Positions 5,981 to 12,542 of a DNA stretch of 12,547 nt are shown one piece after another; position 1 is the stretch's first letter, and the number at the start of each line of letters is the position of its first letter. Both the position numbers and the translations under genes were made by a program. The notes beneath the pieces are model-generated. The model was not told the DNA's origin and did not search any database. It worked only from the letters and a program-made list of their open reading frames with translations. Origin of the DNA: Pseudomonadota bacterium (GTDB taxonomy: Bacteria > Pseudomonadota > Alphaproteobacteria > Rhizobiales > Aestuariivirgaceae). The stretch is from the NCBI GenBank assembly GCA_016522385.1, contig JAEKFU010000433.1, positions 1-12,547 on the forward strand, in the 5' to 3' direction.

Positions 5981-6706
5981 ATGTCGGTGATGCTGCAGAA
6001 GACCCATCAGACGAGCTGTTTTGATTGTCTGTCCAGTAGCAGTTCGGAATGGGGCTGCCTAACCAAGTCAAGTCTGTGCGTGATTGACAGGGCGAAAGTA
6101 TCGCTGACCTACTCGCCCGGAGAAAATGTTTTCAATCAGGGCGATGAGGCTAACGGCATCTACTGCATTCAGTCGGGCCTCATTGGCTTGAGACGACTGG
6201 ATCAGGATGGCAATTCCACATTAATCCGGCTGATCCACCCCGGCGAGACGATCGGTTACAGATCGTTTCTTAAGAACATGCCACACTGTAATAGCGCAGA
6301 GATTCTTATGCCGAGCGTCGTTTGCTTCGTCGGCCGTTCTGCTGTTCGCAAGTTGTTGGAAACAAGCCCGGCACTAGCGCTGGAATTTCTCAGTCACAGC
6401 CTTCGCGATCTCACTCAAACCGAGAAACGTTATATGGAAAGCGTCACCTGGAAGGCGAAGACGCGACTGTTACATATTCTGTTCGTCCTTTACGAAAAGT
6501 TCGGTACCGAAACTCAATGCGGTGAACATCTGATCGAACTGCCTATTTCGCGTCAGGATCTGGCAGACTTGATTGGTACCGCGCCGGAAACAATGTCACG
6601 CACCATTCAGCGAATCGAAGGCGAAGGTCTGGCGCGTTTTGACGGCCGTACCGTGCGAATTTCGAACCTGAATTTGTTCTGCAGACATCTGCCTCATCCG
6701 CAATGA
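5981..6706 (+). CDS. Crp/Fnr-family transcription regulator with N-terminal cysteine cluster
   Basis: This 241-residue regulator has the standard layout. A cysteine-containing N-terminus (residues 10-33) is followed by a cyclic-nucleotide-binding-like beta-roll (about 36-125; YSPGENVFNQGDEANGIYCI, then G-L-I-G-L-R-R). A dimerisation helix spans about 126-160, and a winged helix-turn-helix about 165-230. The recognition helix has APETMSRTIQRIE, with Glu203, Ser206 and Arg207 matching the E-x-x-S-R of FNR that reads TTGA half-sites. Cysteines at 13, 16, 26 and 33, plus 103 and 115, form a CX2CX9C-like cluster, so an oxygen- or redox-sensing iron-sulfur cluster is possible but unproven. The motif C..C......EW is frequent in alphaproteobacterial Crp/Fnr proteins. 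The frame extends to a GTG at 5912, but homology begins near ATG 5981, with AGGG 10 nt upstream. A matching operator lies upstream, suggesting autoregulation. Confidence 0.93.
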   Translation: MSVMLQKTHQTSCFDCLSSSSSEWGCLTKSSLCVIDRAKVSLTYSPGENVFNQGDEANGIYCIQSGLIGLRRLDQDGNSTLIRLIHPGETIGYRSFLKNMPHCNSAEILMPSVVCFVGRSAVRKLLETSPALALEFLSHSLRDLTQTEKRYMESVTWKAKTRLLHILFVLYEKFGTETQCGEHLIELPISRQDLADLIGTAPETMSRTIQRIEGEGLARFDGRTVRISNLNLFCRHLPHPQ

Positions 6707-6767
6707 TGCGCGAGATGAGATGATGCAATCTACTCGACCAACGCAGGATCGAATAAAGGGAAAATCG

Positions 6768-6974
6768 ATGACCGAAGGGTGGTTGTCAGATGATAGTTTT
6801 GCCAGTCGATACAACCCGCTACAACCCGCGTTAGAAAGTTTCCAAAATTGCTTTACATTGCGGAAAGCAATGATATGCATTGAGTTTTTCTATGAAATCT
6901 GCAATGCTAGAACGAATCGTAAATTGCTAGATTATTGGCATACTTGCGATGAGAGGTGTGAATCGAGAATTTGA
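6768..6974 (+). CDS. Small ORF of unknown function in an AT-rich patch
   Basis: This is a 68-residue candidate starting MTEGWLSDDSFASRYNPLQP. It shows no family I recognise. Support comes from a good Shine-Dalgarno (AAAGGG at 6755-6760, 7 bases before the ATG) and from its tight position 18 bases before the next small gene, in the same direction. The C-terminal half is aromatic- and cysteine-rich (FFYEICNAR, DYWHTCDERC). The local sequence is AT-richer than the flanks. It includes a tandem 10-base repeat, TACAACCCGC twice at 6810-6829, inside the frame. It may be spurious. Confidence 0.35.
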   Translation: MTEGWLSDDSFASRYNPLQPALESFQNCFTLRKAMICIEFFYEICNARTNRKLLDYWHTCDERCESRI

Positions 6975-6991
6975 TTAGTTTTGGGGCTGGG

Positions 6992-7198
6992 ATGAATAAA
7001 TTAAGCTTGTCGAATGAATTAAAAGTGGAGCAAGAAAGTATTGCGGGCACATTGAATTCATTGGCAGAATTGGCAGAATATGCGCGAAACCAAGCGGTGG
7101 ATAGCAAACTCAAGTTTATTGCATATCTATTTGATATGGCTCGCATAGAAGTAAAAGAAGAACTCAAGAAAGTCCGATCAGACACTTGCCCTAATTGA
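6992..7198 (+). CDS. Small helical protein of unknown function
   Basis: This 68-residue protein starts MNKLSLSNELKVEQESIAGT. It is almost entirely alpha-helical by composition, with a core LAELAEYARNQ..DSKLKFIAYLFDMARIEVKEEL. The 'L..LA..AR.....L.F.AYL..MA..E' pattern is common in short uncharacterised alphaproteobacterial proteins, where it is usually followed by the end of the chain. No DNA-binding, membrane or catalytic motif is visible. An in-frame start exists at 6971, but the ATG at 6992 follows a G-rich stretch (GGGGCTGGG) and opens a normal N-terminus. It follows the preceding small ORF closely, downstream of the Crp/Fnr gene, so co-regulation is possible. Confidence 0.6.
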   Translation: MNKLSLSNELKVEQESIAGTLNSLAELAEYARNQAVDSKLKFIAYLFDMARIEVKEELKKVRSDTCPN

Positions 7199-7237
7199 CA
7201 GGGTAATTGCCAAATCCTCAGCGTGGTTGCACGGATT

Positions 7238-7681
7238 TCAGTGTAACGTCGCGCGTCGCGGCGTTGTGGATAAGTGGGCACTTTGCGGCTCCAAGGAACC
7301 GTAATAATGCGCCTTCAGAATTGCCGCCACGAGCACTGCCGAGTGACCCTTTGGCAACGCACTATCGCCGTTACGAAGGAATTTCGCCACACTCTGATTG
7401 ACAAACGCAGCATTCTCTATCGATCTTCGTCCGGCAAGCGTGAGAATGTGCCGGCGGCCTACTATGGTGATTATGTCTTGTGAAACAAGCCATCTTAACG
7501 CTTGTTCGCCGATAAAATCGGCAAGCGCGCTAGCCTCTGTGCCATCTAGATCGACCGCATCAGCGCATGATTGCCAAAGGGTACGAAGGCATAGCAAGAT
7601 ATACTCGCTAGTGTCACTTGAAAACGCTCGATCAATAGATTCAACGGTCCGCAGATCCTCTGTCATATCGTCACCGCACAT
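7238..7681 (-). CDS. Uncharacterised protein with possible winged-helix segment
   Basis: This is a 147-residue protein I cannot assign to a family. The N-terminal half is acidic and helical (EDLRTVESIDRAFSSDTSEY, then LCLRTLWQSC). The centre, about residues 60-95, reads ALRWLVSQDIITIVGRRHIL followed by LTLAGRRSIENA. Such a helix, then 'I-I-T..G', a beta-hairpin and 'LT..G' is the usual shape of a winged-helix wing region, so DNA binding is plausible but unproven. The C-terminal part (PKGHSAVLVAAILKAHYYGS) resembles a further helix. The ATG at 7679-7681 has AAGAGGAAG about 9 bases upstream and is preferred over the ATG at 7664-7666. It is divergent from the LysR gene and may be its target. Confidence 0.65.
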   Translation of the reverse strand: MCGDDMTEDLRTVESIDRAFSSDTSEYILLCLRTLWQSCADAVDLDGTEASALADFIGEQALRWLVSQDIITIVGRRHILTLAGRRSIENAAFVNQSVAKFLRNGDSALPKGHSAVLVAAILKAHYYGSLEPQSAHLSTTPRRATLH

Positions 7682-7782
7682 TCAATTGCACTTCCTCTTG
7701 CACATGGCGAAGATAGAAGAATGCACATTCTTGCCGAATCGGTCCTATAACACGAATAGTACCGAAGTTTCATCGTAAGTTC

Positions 7783-7813
7783 CGTCACATGATCCCCGAG
7801 GATCTACGTCACA
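7783..7813. promoter_or_regulatory. Candidate LysR operator: dyad flanked by direct repeats
   Basis: Between the divergent unknown gene and the LysR gene, a perfect dyad GATCC-CCGA-GGATC (7791-7804) is flanked by two copies of CGTCACA at 7783-7789 and 7807-7813, 24 bases apart. LysR-type regulators commonly bind such symmetric sites in a divergent gap to control themselves and the neighbour. The layout is visible in the sequence; binding is inferred. Confidence 0.35.
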
Positions 7814-7838
7814 CCTTTTGTCAGCGCCAGAATTGCCG

Positions 7839-8717
7839 ATGAATTTCAAGCAGCTACAATGTTTTCTAGCTGTCGTAGAATGCCAGAGTTTCACCAAGGC
7901 GGCGGCAAAACTTGGCATGGCTCAGCCAACCCTGTCTCAACAAGTGCAGCGGCTCGAACAGGAGTTGTCGGTTCCACTGTTTGACCGGGTCGGGCGAAGC
8001 ACTTGCGTAACACAATATGGAAAGGCGTTTGAACGCCGTGCACGGATCATTCTGGGCGCGGTGGATGATGCGCTCTTGGAGATTGCGGATACAAAGAACT
8101 TGTTGGCTGGCGAGTTGAGGGTGGGTGCAATCAAAACACTCTACAATAGCTTTCTCGTGCCCATGTGTTGCAAGTTTCGCGAGGCGTATCCGAAAGTCAA
8201 ACTGTCACTTTATGAGTTCACAGGACCGGTCATTGAGCAGATGGTTCGTTCCGGTGAATTAGATCTGGGTATTTCCGTATCGCCGGTCTTGGGGCCGGAG
8301 GTGGAAGAAGAAGTGCTCTTTGATGAGCGACTTGTACTAATCGCTGGACCAAGTCACGAGCTTGCGGGCAGGAATGAAATCAATATCAGCGATGTTGCGG
8401 ACTATCCGATGGCAGTCTTTTTCCAGGGCATGCGTACCCGAGAACAGTTGGATCAGATATTTCAGGAAATTGACTTCTCGGCCAATATCGCGGTTGAAAT
8501 GGACGGGCATGAGGGATTGCTGCAAAGTGTGGCCAACACCGATCTCTGTGCGATCGTGCCTCAGCTAGCAGCGAACGGCCTCAATCACGAGATAAAGATC
8601 ATCAAGCTTGCTGATGCCTCAGCAGTACGCAGTGTTTGCCTCATCCGCCATAGTCAGCGTTATGTCACCAAGGCGGCGGTCGAATTTTACAGTTTTGCAA
8701 GGGCTGAAGCCCCTTAG
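7839..8717 (+). CDS. LysR-family transcription regulator (CynR-like)
   Basis: This 292-residue LTTR has an N-terminal winged HTH (residues 1-60; MNFKQLQCFLAVVECQSFTK then AAAKLGMAQPTLSQQVQRLE). A linker helix leads to a two-lobed periplasmic-binding-protein-like effector domain (about 90-290), seen in GELRVGAI and ELDLGISVSPVLG. The effector domain reads like the CynR/CysB-type branch (RLVLIAGPSHELA and FFQGMRTREQLD), but the ligand cannot be deduced. An upstream TTG at 7818 is possible; the ATG at 7839 is chosen because LTTRs start at the HTH (MNFKQL). No strong SD is visible for either. The neighbouring divergent gene at 7238-7681 may be regulated by it, through the dyad in the intergenic region. 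Length is typical for the family. Confidence 0.93.
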   Translation: MNFKQLQCFLAVVECQSFTKAAAKLGMAQPTLSQQVQRLEQELSVPLFDRVGRSTCVTQYGKAFERRARIILGAVDDALLEIADTKNLLAGELRVGAIKTLYNSFLVPMCCKFREAYPKVKLSLYEFTGPVIEQMVRSGELDLGISVSPVLGPEVEEEVLFDERLVLIAGPSHELAGRNEINISDVADYPMAVFFQGMRTREQLDQIFQEIDFSANIAVEMDGHEGLLQSVANTDLCAIVPQLAANGLNHEIKIIKLADASAVRSVCLIRHSQRYVTKAAVEFYSFARAEAP

Positions 8718-8835
8718 CTCAAAAATCAAACTTATTGGACGAAATCAGACTTCTGCCAATACGACCAGTGGCGTGGGCGTATTGCATTTGGCATGTTTGT
8801 CCGTACTGTTCTTTAAATCGAACAAATATACCTAA

Positions 8836-8857
8836 TTGACGAACGAAAGCCCGTCAA
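8836..8857. terminator. Inverted repeat between the convergent LysR and TTC38-like genes
   Basis: TTGACG (8836-8841) and CGTCAA (8852-8857) form a perfect 6-base dyad around 10 bases. The 210-base gap between the two convergent stop codons holds no ORF that I support. No T-run follows on either strand, so a bidirectional terminator is only a guess. Confidence 0.25.
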
Positions 8858-8927
8858 GCCAGTTTCGAATAGCGATGGGTCCAGGCGGCCAGGAACCTGC
8901 CCGAAGGAAACCTGAGGCGGTCAAACC

Positions 8928-10343
8928 TCATGCTGCGATGAGCGATTGCGCGCGGGCGGTTGCCTGATCTGCCTTTGTCTTATTGCCAAGACCCTGGAAT
9001 GCACGTGCCACGGCCCGCCAATTCTGCACCGATGTCGGTTTCAGGGCGGCGCGTTCATGTGCCAGGCCGAGCGCCAAATCGAACCGTCTTGCACGCAACG
9101 CCGCTTCAAGCAGCGTCCATCCAATAATATCCCGCTGGGCAAAGCTGCCACCGAGCCGATGGGTCCGGTAGCGCACCGGCAAGAGACGGTCGACGCAGGC
9201 TTCATATCGTTCAGCCTTGAAGTCCTGCATCGCAAGACAGAATGGCAGGCCGATTTCCCGGCTCATTGCGACATTGGCGTCCGAGGCATTCTCGACATAT
9301 CGCTCATTTGCCGTCAACAAGGCCTTTTGCGCATCGCGCCTGTCATCGGCCACGTAGGTCATCATGGCGTGGACGTCATTGAAGGCATACAACGTGTCCG
9401 TCGCCGATGGTTCCCATTTGTCGGCCAGATGGCTCCATCGGTTGCCGACATCCTGGCCCACAAGGTTTAGCCGCCAAAGAAGCGCGGCGGCGTCAAGTTC
9501 TTCATACCGGTCGCCGGCCTTGCCGGCCGAATCGAGATGGGCATCGAATATCTCCAGCACCTTGTCATAGTCTTCCAGATCGAGATGAAACAAAGAGGTA
9601 TGCCACCACAGGTGATTGGCGAAGTTGGATGTCCCCCATCGATCGACATTGTCGGCCATGAAACGAATGCCGCCGACCTGCCGCCCGCGCATTTCCATCA
9701 CATGGCTGACGGCGTGAACCGAATAGGGATTGTCCGGGCGGATCGCCAAGGCCTGACGGGCCATCTCTTCGGCCAGCGCAAAATCGCGGTTCTCCTCAAG
9801 ACCGAAAGCATAAAAGCCAAGGACGAATTCGTATCCAGGCACACTTTCGTCCCATAGATTGAAGACCCGTGCCACGACGTCCCGTTGGCCAACAACGTCG
9901 CCGAGCAGAACATCAGTGTAGTGAACCAATTCCAATGCAAACAGATCCATCGGGTAAGCCGTCAGCACGGCCTCCCACTTTTGCACGGCGCCAAAGAAAT
10001 CGCCGTGAACCCATGCCTGAGCCGCTTCAAAATGGCCTCTCTCACGGTCATTTGCGCGACTGATACGTTTTTCAGCCTCACCCAGGGCGGCGACCATATC
10101 GCCGTAAATGCGGGTTTCCATGGACTGTGTCAGCCAACCGGCCTTGAACAGCCAGCCCATGATGAAATCTGGATGATCGGCCAGCACAGCGTCAATCTCA
10201 GCGATGGCATCACCGCGAAAGGCGAGTGTAATCTCAATCGCGCGCTCAAGCCCGTCGATGGCATCTGCACTCATGTACGACACCGGAACACCGCGGACAT
10301 CATGGCGGACTTCAGAAGGGCTTTTTGGATTTGGTACAGCCAT
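8928..10343 (-). CDS. TTC38-like tetratricopeptide repeat protein
   Basis: This is a 471-residue soluble helical-repeat protein related to the TTC38 (tetratricopeptide repeat 38) family known from bacteria and animals. No signal peptide is seen. The diagnostic block is near residues 207-260: HAVSHVMEMRGR, then G-I-R-F-M, then NHLWWHTSLFHLDLEDYD (family 'HA..HV.EM.GR....G......W.....NHLWWH.ALFHLE'). TPR-like helix pairs cover most of the length, for example FHLDLEDYDKVLEIFDAHL and AAQAWVHGDFFGAVQKWEAV. Function of the family is poorly defined, though scaffold or small-molecule roles are suspected. The start ATG at 10341-10343 has an AAGGAGT about 8 bases upstream, a strong SD. The upstream SDR remnant on the same strand suggests the two genes were once adjacent in an operon. 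Confidence 0.85.
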   Translation of the reverse strand: MAVPNPKSPSEVRHDVRGVPVSYMSADAIDGLERAIEITLAFRGDAIAEIDAVLADHPDFIMGWLFKAGWLTQSMETRIYGDMVAALGEAEKRISRANDRERGHFEAAQAWVHGDFFGAVQKWEAVLTAYPMDLFALELVHYTDVLLGDVVGQRDVVARVFNLWDESVPGYEFVLGFYAFGLEENRDFALAEEMARQALAIRPDNPYSVHAVSHVMEMRGRQVGGIRFMADNVDRWGTSNFANHLWWHTSLFHLDLEDYDKVLEIFDAHLDSAGKAGDRYEELDAAALLWRLNLVGQDVGNRWSHLADKWEPSATDTLYAFNDVHAMMTYVADDRRDAQKALLTANERYVENASDANVAMSREIGLPFCLAMQDFKAERYEACVDRLLPVRYRTHRLGGSFAQRDIIGWTLLEAALRARRFDLALGLAHERAALKPTSVQNWRAVARAFQGLGNKTKADQATARAQSLIAA

Positions 10344-10487
10344 TGAACGGACTCCTTCTCATTTCAGCAGAAACTAAAGAAAAAATGTCACGCACATACG
10401 CCTTCACCAGATTCGCTTACAACCCAACGATACAACAACAGCGGACAAACAGGGAGACGCGCAAGCCAAATAAGTTGCCGGGGTGGT

Positions 10488-10637
10488 CTATCCTCGCTTG
10501 CGGCTCTGCCCGCCATCGACAGGCAGCAGAACGCCGGTAGCGAACCGGGCCTCATCGCAAGCAAGAAACAATGCCGCATTGGCAATGTCCCAGGCGGTTC
10601 CCTGCCTGCCGCCGGGCGGTACCTGGGCTGGTCTGAG
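10488..10637 (-). pseudogene. C-terminal remnant of a short-chain dehydrogenase/reductase gene
   Basis: On the minus strand, the 49 codons directly after the TPR stop codon and before a TAG at 10488-10490 encode GRQGTAWDIANAALFLACDE then ARFATGVLLPVDGGQS. The block 'G...DIA.AALFLA.DEA.F.TG..LPVDGG' is the classic C-terminal signature of NAD(P)-dependent short-chain dehydrogenases (the 'VDGG' strand and preceding helix). The Rossmann fold, the YxxxK catalytic motif and the start codon are all absent. There is no start in the remnant before the homologous part, and it begins immediately after the TAA at 10638-10640. It is therefore a truncated, non-functional 3' end left when DNA carrying the TPR gene replaced the rest. 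The original SDR probably preceded the TTC38-like gene, which begins 144 bases downstream. Confidence 0.75.
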
Positions 10638-12110
10638 TTATTGAGTCGACTTTGCGCGGATTTGTTCCGCCCTTGTCCTAAGCACTCTGGCGTCTTCCTG
10701 TTTGCCCATATTGGCTAGGTTATCAGCTAGGTTTTCCAGGCTATCGGCGACCAGCACATGGTCTGGGTGAAAAGCCTGTTCCCGGATCGCGAGAGCCCGT
10801 CGATAGTAAGGTTCCGCTTGTTCGAACCTGTCTTGTTTCGAATAGATGACGGCAAGATTACGGAGTGCTGTTGCTAGATCAGGATTCTGCGGTCCCATCG
10901 CACGTTCCAGTATTTGTGTGCTGCGCAACTGATGTTTTTCAGCTTCAGCGAAGCGCTCCTGGCCAAGATAAACCAAAGCAAGACTGCTTAGAGTTCGAGC
11001 AACGGCGGGATGTTGTGGATCTAGTGCAGCCTCCCAGATTGCCAGTGCACGTATAAGCAGTTTCTCTGCTTCCTCAGAACGTCCCTGACGGACATATAGT
11101 TCGGCTAGATTAGACAAGATACCTGCGACCGAGGTTTTGGTCGGTCCGATAGCCGCTTCCTGGATTTTGATGGCGCGGCCAAGATATTCTTCCGCATTCT
11201 CGAATTCGCCTTTGTCGGCGAACATGAGCCCGAGGTTTCTCAGTGTCACTGCCACATCGGGGTGATTCCTGCCGAGGACTTCTCGCTTGATGGCAAGTGA
11301 GCGAAGGTAGTAATCCTCCGCCTGTCTCAAGTCGCCTTTGTTGTGAAATAGCATGGCCATACCACTGAGTGTGCGTGCGACTGAGATATTCTTGCCTCCG
11401 AGTACTTTGTCCCGTATCGCAAGTACCCGTGTGTAGTAGGGTAGGGCTTCATCGTAGCGGTGCTGATTGTGAAAATTTAGGGCCAGTTCGTTTAATACGT
11501 CGCCAGCCGCAGCGCTCTGCGATCCATATTCGGCCTCGACAATCTCAAGTGCACGGCGTGTGAATTGAACTGCTTCACTGAAACGATCCTGGGTTCGGTA
11601 CATACGCGCGAGTTCCATTAGGCTAGCCGCCACGTCGGGATGTTTGGGCCCCAAGACTTTTTCACGGATTTCCAAGCCACGTTTCAAATAGGGATCGGCA
11701 TGTGAATACCAGCCGCGGTTCCTATGCATGACCCCTAACGCCATGACACTTTTGGCGATGGCTAAATCATCCGGTGCGAGTTTGGCATCTCGGATTTTCA
11801 GGGCACGTTTGTGTAGTGCCTCGGATTCCACATACCGCCCCCTTCTTTGGTTTAACTGCCCGAGTTGGTACAGGCTGTTGGCAACTTCCAGATGGTCCGG
11901 GCCGAGGGCGGCCTCGTTCTTCGCCAACGCTTCTTCGGCCCGGGTAAAGGCGGCGGCAAGATCTCCCGCGGCAACCAGCTCGCTGACTTGACGATTGCGT
12001 GTCGCTGCATCGCTTTCAGCATCGGCCTTGGCAGGGTCAACCAGGTGGAGACTGACAAAAAGACAGACTAAACCTGCGATGCTCAGGGTAAATTGCGTAG
12101 CGTTTTTCAT
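10638..12110 (-). CDS. Exported kinesin-light-chain-type TPR protein with ten 42-residue repeats
   Basis: This is a 490-residue protein built almost entirely of ten consecutive repeats of 42 residues with the KLC/TPR_10/TPR_12 pattern: 'VA..L..LA..Y..Q.R..EAE....RAL.I.E..LGP.HP'. The repeats start about residue 74 and run to the C-terminus with no insertions; the last one is short. The N-terminus (MKNATQFTLSIAGLVCLFVS, then LHLVDPAKADAES) is a likely signal peptide cleaved near the 'AKA|DA' site, so it acts in the periplasm or envelope, probably as a binding scaffold. Its partner is unknown, and no enzymatic or NB-ARC domain is fused to it. The start ATG at 12108-12110 has only a weak AAGG 11 bases upstream. 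Its stop codon abuts an SDR remnant on the same strand, marking a recombination edge. It stands alone. Confidence 0.85.
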   Translation of the reverse strand: MKNATQFTLSIAGLVCLFVSLHLVDPAKADAESDAATRNRQVSELVAAGDLAAAFTRAEEALAKNEAALGPDHLEVANSLYQLGQLNQRRGRYVESEALHKRALKIRDAKLAPDDLAIAKSVMALGVMHRNRGWYSHADPYLKRGLEIREKVLGPKHPDVAASLMELARMYRTQDRFSEAVQFTRRALEIVEAEYGSQSAAAGDVLNELALNFHNQHRYDEALPYYTRVLAIRDKVLGGKNISVARTLSGMAMLFHNKGDLRQAEDYYLRSLAIKREVLGRNHPDVAVTLRNLGLMFADKGEFENAEEYLGRAIKIQEAAIGPTKTSVAGILSNLAELYVRQGRSEEAEKLLIRALAIWEAALDPQHPAVARTLSSLALVYLGQERFAEAEKHQLRSTQILERAMGPQNPDLATALRNLAVIYSKQDRFEQAEPYYRRALAIREQAFHPDHVLVADSLENLADNLANMGKQEDARVLRTRAEQIRAKSTQ

Positions 12111-12262
12111 GGCTGTTATTGCCTTGAGAGCGGAAAGATCTTCTTATGATTGCTTCGCCTTTTCAGCGATTTCAATCTGTTGGGTTTGATTTAACCGAGA
12201 CTTCCCATATAGCACCTCCAACTGACCGAAAACGATAGCACGCTTGGCTGTAGGTGATGAAC

Positions 12263-12302
12263 CCAGGCCTGGTCTAGGGTGTGGTGACAATTACACCCTA
12301 GA
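12263..12302. repeat. Nested palindromes: CCAGGCCTGG plus a 10-bp hairpin
   Basis: CCAGGCCTGG (12263-12272) is a perfect 10-base palindrome. Directly after it, TCTAGGGTGT (12273-12282) pairs perfectly with ACACCCTAGA (12293-12302) across the loop GGTGACAATT. On the plus strand a T/C-rich stretch (GCGTTTCTTTCTC) follows. This could be a terminator, a REP-like repeat or the end of a mobile element. Confidence 0.55.
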
Positions 12303-12518
12303 GCGTTTCTTTCTCATATGGAATCATTTGACCGCGTTCCTGCGTCTGCTGGCTAGGCATGCTTCGCGCCGTGGTCTGGTTGACCACAAGCGGAGCATGA
12401 CGACGTCCAGCGGGCGCACGAACACGGCCTTCGGTGGCCCAAATCCGGCCATCGGACGTCGTTACCGAACTTGCCCGATGACCCACATCGCGCTGTGTTC
12501 CGTAACTCGAGCATGTTG

Positions 12519-12542
12519 CAGAAAAGTTGCAGCACTTTTCTG
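12519..12542. repeat. 9-bp perfect hairpin
   Basis: CAGAAAAGT (12519-12527) and ACTTTTCTG (12534-12542) pair exactly with a six-base loop TGCAGC. No T-run follows before the window ends 5 bases later. It may be part of a terminator for a gene to the right or part of an intergenic repeat; the window edge prevents a decision. Confidence 0.5.

Noticed and set aside
6810..6829. Tandem repeat TACAACCCGC x2 as a possible CRISPR or iteron start
   Set aside because: Only two copies without spacers; too short for an array or an origin.
10388..10585. Minus-strand 65-codon frame overlapping the SDR remnant
   Set aside because: It is in a different frame from the SDR-like tail, whose protein signature is clear, so it is a shadow.
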